A stretch of 64,000 nucleotides of DNA from Begonia masoniana (taxonomy: Eukaryota > Streptophyta > Magnoliopsida > Cucurbitales > Begoniaceae): contig CM039502.1 in NCBI GenBank assembly GCA_022432975.1, forward strand, positions 73,427,497 to 73,491,496, given 5' to 3'. The translations under genes and the position numbers were made by a program. Positions 36,707-46,636 of the stretch are shown one piece after another (within the stretch, counting starts at the first letter, position 1; each line of letters starts with the position of its first letter). Below the pieces are notes generated by a model that was given only the letters and a program-made list of their open reading frames with translations, was not told the DNA's origin and did not search any database.

Positions 36707-37503
36707 TTAGAAGGGAAGTTTGAACTGAAAACTTAGGGTACGAAGTTTATTCACTAAGTTTTTTAGTGTTATATAGTTGAGGAAGGTTGAGAGTTGAAAT
36801 TAAAGTGGTGGTACACCGTTTAGAATATTGGGTGAATAGTGAGAACAAATTAGTTTAGACCTAAGAATTTGAAAGTGTTTGGTGATGACTATAGTCAAAG
36901 TTGGACAATCGTACACATTCATTTTATACTTTGAAGGAATAGGGGGTAGATTGATTTAGATAGTGAGAGTTTGGAGTACGTGGATGAAGTTAGAATGATA
37001 AATGAGGTGTCGTGATGGTTCAAGGTAAATAGATGAGAAATGATGTAACAATATGGTAACATAGAGGGAATTTAAAATTTGAGGTTTAGAGTAAGATATA
37101 TATTGTTGAGTTCTTGATGTTACAAGCATTGGGGTAGCTTTGGAAATTTGAGGTTGTAATGTAAGGTTTAATGAACATTAGATTAGAAAATTAAGTGACT
37201 AAGTGAACTTAGCATGAGGAAAAGCTAGAGTTGAGAGCTAAGTTGGAGAGATTAATGGTTTAAGTGATGAATGCTCAAATTAAAGTCTACGGATATATGA
37301 GTAGGTGAGCTATGGAGGGCATAGCTAGGAAATTTAAAACTTTGGAGATGTAAAGAATTTTCAGTGTTTGATAGATGACTAAGATTGTAGTATAGTCGAG
37401 ATTTCAGGGGCAAATCAAAAGTTATGGTGGGTAGATTAGAGTAAGTGAAGAATATTAAGGCACGTCAAATTTTGAGGACAAAATTTTTGTAAGAAGGGTG
37501 GAT
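36707..37503 (+). repeat. Internal-region copy 2 (3' part) of the three-LTR element
   Basis: It is near-identical to 15793-16596, starting TTAGAAGGGAAGTTTGAAC and ending at the polypurine tract before LTR3 (GAAGGGTGGAT). Non-coding. Confidence 0.9.
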
Positions 37504-39985
37504 TGTAACACTCGGGAATTTCCAGAACGTACATTAGCTGTAGATTAGATATGTTCTGGGAGCTTAACGTAATTCTAGGGTTACGCTAAGTGTTTGATTT
37601 TAAGAGTGAAAATTTAGTAAAAACTTTTATTAGTGGTTATTGTAGAAATAAATGTAAATGAATTTTGTATAGAATAAAATAAAAGAAAAGGGTGAAGGGT
37701 GGAAGCCTTCACGTTGAAGGGATTTAAAGGATTATGAATGTTGAAAAGTCAAGGAAATTTAGAACCAATAGAAAGAAAGAAAAGAAAAGTGAGCAAATGA
37801 ATGAAAAGTTGAATGATTAGATGGTTGAAAAGTCAAAGAATAATATTAACCAATTAAATGAATGAGATGGCTTAAGAGAAGCCTTTCCACGTTGGAAGGC
37901 ATGAACAAAAAGTGGAAGGGGGTTACTTTGTAAAATACGGAAGTTTGTGGGTGAAATGGAAAAGAGGAAAAAGGTGTGATATTTTAATAGTTGGATGGTT
38001 AAAGAGTAAAGGTCAAAAATTTCTCTTTTCCTCCTCCTTCCACGAGAATTGCAGCTTTCTTCTAGGGTTTCTTCATCTTCTCCTTTTCAATTTTTGGCAA
38101 GAAAGGAAGGTAAATTTAAATGGGTTTTATGTTGGATACCTTTAGGTGTTGATTGTTGATGTTTTATTGAGTTTTTGGTGAGATTTTGTTATGGTTTGGA
38201 AACCTTAAAGGGAGGACTCCGAATTCTTGAGTTTCTTGCTGGTTTTCTCTCTAATGTTTGATGGTTTAAGCTTAGGATAGGTTAATTAGGTTGTTTATAA
38301 GGTTAAATTAGAGTTTTGGTGGAAGTTAGTAAAAATCAGTTTTTGGAAACATTGATGCCCGATTCTGTCTTTGGTGTTTTTGGTTCGGCCAAGTGTTTGG
38401 TTGTTTAAATTGATTGCTTCAATGAATAGTAGACATAGAGAGGTTTACAGAATGGGGTGGAACGTCGAAATCCGTTGAAAAACGAGAAAGTTATGACCGT
38501 TTGAAGTTTGACGGTCAATTTTGGGTAAAAATTGGATTTGAGTGTTTAGGTTGAAAGATTTGTGTTAGTTGATTTAGTTGAATTCTTTAGAATCCTTTGG
38601 AGTGTTACTAAGTTGAGTTTTCATTATTTTAGGTGATCGAACGTGTGATTTGGTTGGACGAAGTGGACGAGAAAGTATCGAGCAACCAGGTAAGTAGTGG
38701 ACCGCTTGTGTTTTGCCTTCGGACCTACACCATGGAACGGTAGGGAAATTGTTTGCTTGGTTGTTTATTTTATCTTTTGTTGTGCATTGTATGTGACATG
38801 CATCATGGTTTTCAAACTAAGAAATACGTGTTTTGAGCATCGTTTTCAAATTGTGAGGCAATGTAAAGATATGTGAGGCAATGTGTTTGTGTGAGTCACC
38901 TCGTCGCGAATTAGTGTCTTAAAGTATGACAGTTTCGGGAGGTGTTTGTGTGAGTCACCTCGTCGCGAATTAGTGTCTGAAAGTATGACAGTTTCGGGAG
39001 GTGTTTGTGTGAGTCACCTCGTCGCGAATTAGTGTCTGAAAGTATGACAGTTTCGGGAGGTGTCTGTGTGAGTCACCCCGTCACGAATTAGTGTCTGAAA
39101 GTATGACAGTTCGGGAGGTATCTCTCAGTGAGTTGATAATGAACGAGGTTCATTGATCGACGTGGGAGAAGATCATGTATGGCCGTCCCGTGTGTGAACA
39201 CGATGTGTGCCTCGGATCTGGCTCTGAGTGGTCAACGCGTGACCATCCTGTTAGGATAGGTATCCGCTTGACGCACAAGTGAAAGTGTTGAGTAATGAAA
39301 CAAGAACGAGTTGAACACAATCGAGAGTTAGAAACCGCATGTATTAGGGTTGTGTGTGTGGGTTGTTTGTGCAGTGTGCATTGTGTTTTCGTATGCATTA
39401 TTCCCTACTTACTAAGCATTAGACTTACGTTTTGTGTTCCGTAGTGTAGGTTTCGACCGGAGTACAGGTGAGGGCCTTAAGGAAAGCTAAGATTGGGACG
39501 CAGTTAGTGATGTACGAGGCATGCCGGTGCAGGCAGTTGTCGGGGCACCCCGACCATGGTCTTCGAGGAATGTGGGGCTTTATATTTTGGTAGTTTATTG
39601 TTAATGTCTGGTTGTAGAAATGATGGGAATGTGTTACCCTGTATTGTGGGTTTTCTTCATTTTGGTTAATTGTTGGAGATTTTGTAGGTTGGTTAGATGG
39701 TTAGGACTATTCTGGATTGGTTGGGATTGGATGTTATGCAGGTACCTAGCATTTTGGAGGCACCATTTTCGGGCGTTACTTTGTCGAAATTTTTGGGAAG
39801 GGCGCCGTGGTGCTAAAAGGTTAGTATTAAGGAAAATTAGTGAGTTTAGGCAGCTAGGTACGACGTAAGAGAGCTGCAGGAGATTTAATTTTAAATTCTG
39901 CAGTGTCTGATTTTTTTTAAAAATTATTGGGGGTTAAAGTGAGCCAAGTAGCACACCGAGCCAGGGTGGGTTCGGGGGCGTTACA
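37504..39985 (+). repeat. LTR3 of the three-LTR element
   Basis: The 2482-bp LTR starts TGTAACACTCGGGAATTT and ends GGGGCGTTACA. The TSD TACAG follows. It contains four 60-bp units at 38881-39120. Confidence 0.92.
38881..39120 (+). repeat. 60-bp tandem repeat, 4 units, in LTR3
   Basis: It has the same unit as at 31911-32100 with one more copy. The fourth unit carries extra substitutions (CCCCGTCACG for CCTCGTCGCG). Confidence 0.9.
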
Positions 39986-39990
39986 TACAG

Positions 39991-40738
39991 AGTAAAACAA
40001 ATTGTCCTTTTTCGAATCTCCTTTGTTGTATCTCTCTGTCACACCATTTCTTTTTCTTTTTCTTTCTCTTCACATTACTTTTTCTCTTACTATTTGCTAG
40101 TACTGAAAGCTTTTTTTGGTCATCTGGCACTTCATCATCTTTTATCAAGTAACAATCTTCAGCCTCATCTGAAAATTTCATTGCTTTCAACACATTGAAT
40201 GTGATTTGCTGATCATTGACTCTCATTGTAAGTTCACCTTTCTCCCCGTAGCTAAGAAAGGTATTCCCAAAATTATGGGAACTTCATGGTCTGCTTCATA
40301 GTCTAGTATAATTAAGTCTGCTAGAAAAATGAACTTGTCTACCTTCACGAGCACGTCTTCTATCTTCCCTTGAGGATGAGTCAGTGAACGATCAACAAGT
40401 TGCAAGGTTATAGTGGTGGGTCGAACTTCTCTTATTCCCAGTTTCTTTAAAATCGACATGGGCATTAGGTTGATACTTACTTCTAGGTCACACAGAGCTT
40501 TTCCAAAACAGTTATTGCCGATCATGCAAAGAATGGTGAAGCTGCCAGGATCTTTCAGCTTAGGTGGAATCTTGTTCTGTAGAATGTAGCTTGTCTCTTC
40601 AGTCATGGCCATCATCTCATATTCTCCCAACCTTCTTTTCTTGGATAGCATATCCTTCATGAATTTTGTGTAGTTGGGCATCTGTTCAAGAGCTTCCACC
40701 AATGGCACATTAATGTGTAGCTGCTTTAGAACATCCAA
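39991..40738 (-). pseudogene. Athila/Tat-like aspartic protease joined to integrase C-terminal domain
   Basis: The first part (40738-40223) matches retroviral-type protease of this lineage: LKDPGSFTILCMIG, then ALCDLEVSINLMPMSI, RPTTITLQLVDRSL, EDVLVKVDKFIF and VPIILGIPFLATG. The catalytic motif is usually DLGAS, and DLEVS here is probably inactive. After a frameshift the protease end reads MRVNDQQITFNVLKAMKFS. About 40 residues later the same frame runs, past a lysine-rich stretch, into FEKGQFVLLC, the start of the integrase tail that continues at 15763. Reverse transcriptase, RNase H and integrase catalytic core are missing from between these parts. The three-LTR element interrupts the tail at 39985. 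Confidence 0.85.
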
Positions 40739-41371
40739 GAATATTTTTAAACTGCTTGTCTTGGTATTGCTTCTGAAGTCTTTTTGGAAATGGAGGTGGA
40801 GGTCGTTAATTTTGGTTTACTGGTACTCGATGTTGTGGCTTTGTTCCAGCATCAGCGCCAGATTCACCATTTTTTTCTTTTTCTAGAGCTTTCTTCCACC
40901 TTTTTTTCTTGTTCTATATCTATTTCAACCATCTCTGTTTCTTTTTTTGATTCTAACACTGTTTCAACTTCTCTCCCATTTCGTAACAGAATTGATTTGT
41001 AGTATTCTTTTCTTTCTATCTTGGGTATTTCCGTATCACTTGGCAGCATGCCTTGTGTTATTCATGGCTTGAACAAGTTGATCCACTTGAGTTTCAAGAT
41101 TTATGTGAGATATTGCTTGATTCTGAATCAGAGTTGTTAAGTTCCGCATAACCATGTCATTTCTTGTCATGTAATCCTTCATCACTTGCTCTAACAAGGT
41201 TGAATGTTTAGAATGTAATTGTTTGTTTTGTTGAAGAATACTATCTTGCGAATATTCTTGTGGTTGCTACAAAGATTCAGAGCTAGAGCTTCTGGACTGA
41301 GAATTCCACTGATAGTTGGGTTGTTGCTGCGGTGTAACTACAACATTAGTCACTGGGTTACATTTTTCTTA
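40739..41371 (-). pseudogene. Second, diverged copy of the gag C-terminal region
   Basis: The minus strand encodes QQPNYQWNSQSRSSSSES, a glutamine-rich linker, NLETQVDQLVQAMN and LPSDTEIPK...LRNGREVE, with stops between pieces. The same landmark motifs (ETQMGQLAQSL, LPSDTEVPQ, LRNGREPE) occur in the preceding gag segment at 42573-42990. This stretch of gag is therefore represented twice in the element, with clear divergence between copies. A recombination between related families or an internal duplication could explain it. Confidence 0.7.
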
Positions 41372-41376
41372 TTTAT

Positions 41377-42567
41377 TGTTAAGTCTTGAAAAAGACTTAT
41401 TGTACAAGTGCTTTTAATTATAAATTGCTTAAATTTGAGTGATAAATCAAAGTAATGCATATATATTAACAGTGAATGCTGCTGCAAAGCCACAGCATCA
41501 GTATCTTTGTCAATTATTAAAAATACGTGTTATTTTTCAGATAATTATCACTAATTATTTTTATTTGCAGATTACTGATGATGTGGAAGATTTAAAAGAT
41601 GGAAACACATGAGAAAGTAATAACCCTTAGCGGGAAAAATCAAATTCAAAAGATTCAGAATATGAAGAGAGAGAAAGGGAATGCAAAAATCAAGGAAAAT
41701 CAAACCAATTAAAGAGGATCTTGGGAGAGAAAGAGAAAAGTGGTCTGGTACGCAGAACAAAGGGGGGAAGAAAAAAAAGTCATTAAGGAGGAGTCATTCA
41801 GCAAAGGGAGGACGGATTTTCAACAGAGAAGGCTCCACCAAATTTCTATTCTTCTTCTTCATTTTTTTACTTTATTTTATAATTCTATGGAATATTTAAT
41901 CTCTTTATTTCTTATGAATTAATTTTCTTTTGGCTCGATGAGAGAGTACTAAACTATTGATTTCTTGTGGAATGCTTTTGATTTATGTTAAACAATTCAA
42001 TATGTTTTTAGTGATTAATTTATTTTATGCACGCCACATGAATAAATACTAGGATGCTATTTTAGACGCCATGAAATAGTTATTGAGACGTGTATTGAAT
42101 TGCATGAATGATTGATGCATGTGACAAGTATCAATTATAAGTATTATCATAATGGTTGCTTAAATTCATGTGATATATAGAATAATGCTTAAGTGGAATT
42201 CTAGATTGTATTGATTTTTCATAAGTCTGAAAAATAATATAAAAAAGAATTAATCAAGAGCATAGACCAAGCCTTGATTCATGAGGAAATTCTAGGCATT
42301 TAATATAAAACTATAGCATTCCCTACAATATTCGTAGAAAGAAATCAATTGGTGAAGGAAATCAAATCGAAGCCGTTTCTAATTATCTAGTCATATAATT
42401 TGGTTTGGTTTCCATTATTTTCATATTTGAATATTAATTTCTCTGAAATTAAATATTTGTTCCACAAATAATTTAAAATTGATTAAATTTTGTCCTCGTG
42501 GGATCGATATTTTTGTACTACTTGAATTGCGATACGTGCACTTGCGTAGTGTCATTTTTGCACAACA
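41377..42567 (+). mobile_element. Solo LTR of a second Athila/Tat-type family, plus orientation, in gag
   Basis: It is flanked by TTTAT (41372-41376 and 42568-42572). It starts TGTTAAGTCTTGAAAAAGAC and ends TTTTTGCACAACA, 1191 bp. Near its 3' end it shares GGGATCGATAT and GATACGTGCACTTGCGTA with the LTRs of the host element, but in the opposite orientation, so it is a related but distinct family. A 72-residue and similar short frames inside it are not coding. Confidence 0.85.
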
Positions 42568-42572
42568 TTTAT

Positions 42573-43979
42573 CTAAATCTTTTTGTTCAACCACCTCATC
42601 TTGTTTCTTTAAATTTTCTGTTCTATGTTGTTTTTCTAGAATCTCAGGTTCCCTTCCATTCCTCAATACAATGTCCTTACAATGCTCCAGTCTAGGTTTT
42701 TGTGGCACTTCTGTATCGCTCGGTAATTGACCCATATTCCTCGTGCTTAAAGATTGAGCCAGCTGCCCCATTTGTGTCTCCACATTTTTCATTGATGCAG
42801 CCAAGTTCTGGAAGATCACGTTTGTCTTAGCAGCATATTCCTTTGCAAAACTTTCTGATTTTTCTCGAGGCATTGGTTCTTGACTTGGCTGTGAGAAACC
42901 TTGAGTGTAATTTTCTGTTGCTCTGGTTGGTCTGTAGCATTCTGTTGCTGATGTGAATTCCATTGAAAATTTGAATGTTGTTTCCATCCAGAGTTGTAAG
43001 TCTATGAGTATGGGTTATTGTTTCTATTATATCCCACATAATTACAGACTCTGGGTTAGTGGGCATGAACTGTCATTGTGATTCTCTCCACAAAAAAATC
43101 AGGAAACTTCTCTGGTTACTGGTTTTGGTGGTTTGTTCATTGTCTTGATCGCATTCATAAACCCCAGCTGCACGCCTTGTAGATTGAGTTTTGTCTGAAG
43201 GCCACTGGTAGCTATTTACTGCCATTCTCCCTAGCAAGTCATAAGCTTCATTGAAGAATTTAGAAAGAAGTGTTCCATTTGCTGCAGCATCAATAATCAA
43301 TCTTGTCTGCCCATTGAGTCCATTATAAAACGTTTCCAGCTGAATCCACTGTGGTATTCCGTGGTTGGGGCACTGCCTCAATAATTCTTTAAATTTGTCC
43401 CAAGCTTCGTATAGTGACTCTCCATCCTTTTGCAAAAGCTGGTGATCTCGTTTCTCATTCTCGCATTCCTCACTGGTGGGTGGTACTTCATAATAAACTT
43501 ATTAGCAAGATCTCCCCACGTAGTGATGGTGTCTGATGGAATGCTATTTAACCAGTCTCTTGCTCTATCTCTTAAAGAATATGGGAAGAGCTTGAGTCGC
43601 AATGCTTCTGCGAAAACCAGGAAAGTTGAAAGAGTCGCTAACTTCTCCAAAGACTTTCAGATGACGATGTGGGTTGTCGGTAACCATTCCACTAAACTGC
43701 CCGAATGTTTGAAGCATCTGGAGCATCACCGATTTAAGCTCGAATCTGATCGCTTGAAGGTCTGGTCTCACGATTCCAGGATTTAAATCATCTAGAGTGG
43801 GGATGACAAAGTCCTGAATGGCTGTCATCTACAGCATTATGTCTTTCTCCATCGAGGTTAGCCATATTTTTTCCTCCAATAAAAAGTTGTTGCTGCTGCT
43901 GTCTTCTTGTCGCTCGAAATGTTCTTTCTATTTCTAGATCTATTGGCACAAGATCCTGTTCGTTTTCTTCGTCAGACAT
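42573..43979 (-). pseudogene. gag: gag of the Athila/Tat-like element (several frameshifts)
   Basis: It starts at MSDEENEQDLVPIDLE (43979). The capsid core is then spread over three frames: FGQFSGMVTDNPHRHLK, LKLFPYSLRDRARDWLNS, TWGDLANKFIMKY, NEITSF...GESLYEAWDKFKELL, and ETFYNGLNGQTRLIIDAAA followed by EAYDLLGRMA. This is the retrotransposon gag pattern of Athila/Tat elements. Beyond it lie a poorly preserved zinc-knuckle region and the LPSDTEVPQ/LRNGREPE segment. At least three frameshifts and stops destroy the frame. A solo LTR (TSD TTTAT) interrupts its C-terminal part. In an intact element this protein would build the particle. Confidence 0.88.
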
Positions 43980-44057
43980 TAAGCAAGTAATCCTGAAAAA
44001 GGAATAAACAAAAACCAATATAAAAAAGAATTATAGCAAAATAAAATAATTAACAAA

Positions 44058-44082
44058 TATCCCCGGCAACGGCACCAAAAAC
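44058..44082 (-). other. Primer-binding region of the Athila/Tat-like element
   Basis: The minus strand reads TTTTTGGTGCCGTTGCCGGG then GAT immediately after the 5' LTR. It differs by a T for C from the common TGGCGCCGTTGCCGGGGA of this lineage. Confidence 0.85.
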
Positions 44083-44899
44083 TTATTAGTGGTTTTACAC
44101 TTTACGCAAGTGCACGTATCGTAATCAAGTAGTATATAAGATATCGATCCCACGAGGATATTTTTAACTATGTTAATATTGCTATAAATTTCTAAAAAAT
44201 AAAGATGAAAATATTGAAATTAAATAATTAATAAGGAATGATGAACTAAAGTTACTCGAAATTAAATAAGACCAAAAAATAAAAATGATTTAAAAAGGTA
44301 ATATGGGAAAAGCCTTCGTTAGGGTTGATTTCCTCTATTCATGCAATTACTACTGTTGTTACAGCATTAGTCACAGAAAAGAAAGAATTCATAATATTTC
44401 TAGGATTTAGTCAAATTGCCTAAATAAATTCGTTTCAGAATTTTCTTTTCGACGTTGAAAAGATAAAAACTTAGTTCGAATTTTCTTGTAAACCTATTCT
44501 TAACGCTAAATAAATTAATGTTAGCTAGCTTGCGATAATTTTAATTTATTTAATTACTCATGCATCTTAAATTCTTATTTACCTATCGATACAATAGGAA
44601 CATGTGAATTTAAATCTGCCTATCGACACAATTTAATTTACTCCATAAAAACCATGAGCAATTGTTCAGTGAAAAATACTAAACATTCATAGATCAAAGT
44701 AAAAACATATAAAGAGTACTCTCTCTCCTAACCAAGATAAAAAAGTTTAGCCTAAAAACATAATAAAATTAAAAACAAAAATATTCATAACAACAGCAAC
44801 AGTAACAGAGAAGAAGAAGAAGAAAGCCGAAGAAAAATGTTGTCAGTTCCTCCTTGCTGCAGATCCAGTGCTCTTTTTTTTTTCTTCTCTCTAATTTTT

Positions 44900-45724
44900 T
44901 GTAAGGACTCCTTATCCCAGCAAGATATTGTCCGCTCTGGGGATTGGGTCGTAGCCCAATATCCTCCCCTCACGGCTTTGTTTGGCGAGAACTTCCCGGA
45001 AGGTCACCCAACCTGAGATTGCTCTCGCCGAAGCACTTTTAACTTCGGAGTTCTTATGGGATCCGTTGCCAATTGTGCTCCAAAACACGTCTTGCTATGT
45101 TGGAAGGGTCTCTTTACATATGTTTCATTTCCACATACTTCCCCAAGTAATGTGGGATTGTGACGACCCCCTTTTTACGACCTGTCACCTTCTGGTTCGC
45201 CCGCGCAGACGTACCGCCATCCGGGTTCCGGTTCGTGCAGCCATCATACCCATACGTGCATATTCTGGTCATCACAATCACCCCCCCTCGGGGGCCCAAC
45301 GCCCTCATTGGCCACATTTCCGGTTGGGTACAGGCTCTGATACCATTTGTAAGGACTCCTTATCCCAGTAAGATATTGTCCGCTCTGGGGATTGAGTTGT
45401 AGCCCAATATCCTCCCCTCACGGCTTTGTTTGGTGAGAACTTCCCGGAAGGTCACCCAACCTGAGATTGCTCTCGCCGAAGCACTTTTAACTTCGGAGTT
45501 CTTATGGGATCCGTTGCCAATTGTGCTCCAAAACGCGTCTTGCTATGTTGGAAGGGTCTCTTTACATATGTTTCATTTCCACATACTTTCCCAAGCGATG
45601 TGGGATTGTGACGACCCCCTTTTTACGACCTGTCACCTTCTGGTTCGCCCGCGCGGATGTACCGCCATCCGGGTTCCTGTTCGTGCAGCCATCGTACCCA
45701 TACGTGCATATTCGGGTCATCACA
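44900..45724 (-). mobile_element. Cassandra-type TRIM with 5S-rRNA-like LTRs
   Basis: Two 377-bp LTRs (44900-45276 and 45348-45724) enclose only 71 bp. The internal piece holds a Met-tRNA primer-binding site (minus strand TGGTATCAGAGCC at 45334-45346) and a polypurine tract (GAGGGGGGGTGAT at 45277-45289). The TSD is TTTTT; the empty site is visible in the other Athila/Tat-like LTR near 10275. The LTRs contain 5S rRNA-like sequence, the hallmark of Cassandra elements, which are non-coding and must be mobilised by other elements' proteins. The two LTRs differ by few substitutions, so the insertion is not very old. Confidence 0.95.
44985..45066 (-). promoter_or_regulatory. 5S-rRNA-like internal promoter in the Cassandra LTR (second copy 45433-45514)
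   Basis: The minus strand contains GGATCCCATAAGAACTCCG, AAGTTAAAAGTGCTTCGGCG and AGGTTGGGTGACCTTCCGGG. They correspond to the 5S rRNA segments GGATCCCATCAGAACTCCG, AAGTTAAGCGTGCTTGGGCG and GGATGGGTGACC. The A box and C box are recognisable with a few substitutions, which suggests but does not prove RNA polymerase III promoter activity. Confidence 0.9.
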
Positions 45725-45868
45725 TTTTTCTCCCTTTTATTTGTTCTTCTTCCTTCCTTAATTTCAGCATCAAGATCTGCCTCTCTCTAGTCTGTTCCTT
45801 TCTTTTCTCCTTATAATCCTCTGATTTCTTTGATCAACGGCTTATCATTATGATAAAATCTTCTTGAG

Positions 45869-46250
45869 TTGCTCTCTTTTGTCGTCGATTCTTCTAAGTC
45901 ATCTGCTGCTATTGTCTACTGTTTTCTGTCATCCACTTTTTGTGTGAAAGCTTTGTCTTCCGTTTGTTTGTCATCCGTTTGTTTATGTGAAACTTTGTCT
46001 ACCGTTCTCTGTCATCCGTTTTCTATCATCCAATTCTATCTACTTGTTGACTGCCATCCGATTGCTGCTCTGTCATCCGTTTTCATTTGTCGACCATTTT
46101 CATTTGTCATTCACTTTTTGTTCTCTGTCATCCGATTCTATGTCATCCCTTCTTCTATTTTTCAACTGTCATCTAATTGCTGCTCTGTCATCCGATTGTC
46201 ATTTGTCGTCTGATTGCTGTTCTTTCTCTCCATTATCTTTGATTCTTCGC
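45869..46250 (+). repeat. CATCCG-rich degenerate array in the 5' LTR
   Basis: It is the counterpart of 10430-10815, with words TGTCATCCG, TGCCATCCGATTGC and TGTCGACCATTTTC. It is shorter than the 3' LTR copy by at least one block. Confidence 0.8.
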
Positions 46251-46636
46251 TAAGATTTTCTCTTTTTCCCTGATTTCCATCCTTTATTTTTGGTAAAATA
46301 ATCTCTTTCATTGATTTATTCTCTCATTCGAGATTTCCATAATCTTCACCTTTTGATTTGCTTCTCTATTAAAACACCAATCTTTCCTTTTGTATTTTTC
46401 TGCTAATAAATCTGCGTGCAAATAATATAATACAAAATTTGAATTAGTGATAAAAATATTCTTTTATTTGAGAATATGCATGAAATACATTAAATTTAAT
46501 CAATGCCTTGATACTGTAGCATTATGTAGCAATTGTAGTAAATTCCACTAATTTCTTCTAAAATTCACTCAAATCATACAAGTTAAATTACATAAAAATA
46601 ATATAAAATAACTCTAAATTTAGAGTTATCAGCTTT

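Larger units (their letters stand above)
15764..39985 (+). mobile_element. Three-LTR tandem Ty3-gypsy element, chromovirus-like, gag only
   Basis: It is bounded by the TSD TACAG (15759-15763 and 39986-39990). The order is LTR1 remnant (29 bp), 3' part of an internal region (15793-16596), LTR2 (16597-32957, interrupted), primer-binding site, gag, non-coding internal region with the same 3' part (36707-37503), and LTR3 (37504-39985). A single insertion has only two LTRs, so this is a tandem product of unequal LTR recombination that has since lost most of its first unit. The Met-tRNA primer-binding site and gag with CCHC knuckles suggest a Tekay/Del-type chromovirus. No pol was found in either internal region. 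Confidence 0.85.
44083..46631 (-). repeat. 5' LTR of the Athila/Tat-like element (interrupted by Cassandra)
   Basis: It matches 9451-13698 outside the insertions, about 1.72 kb of its own sequence. The outer end TTATCA abuts the TSD GCTTT. A CATCCG-rich array at about 45900-46215 has the same organisation as in the 3' LTR, with different unit counts. Confidence 0.9.

Noticed and set aside
44985..45066. Genuine 5S rRNA gene
   Set aside because: Only part of the 5S sequence is present, with substitutions, and it lies in both LTRs of a TRIM. It is 5S-derived LTR sequence rather than a ribosomal gene.
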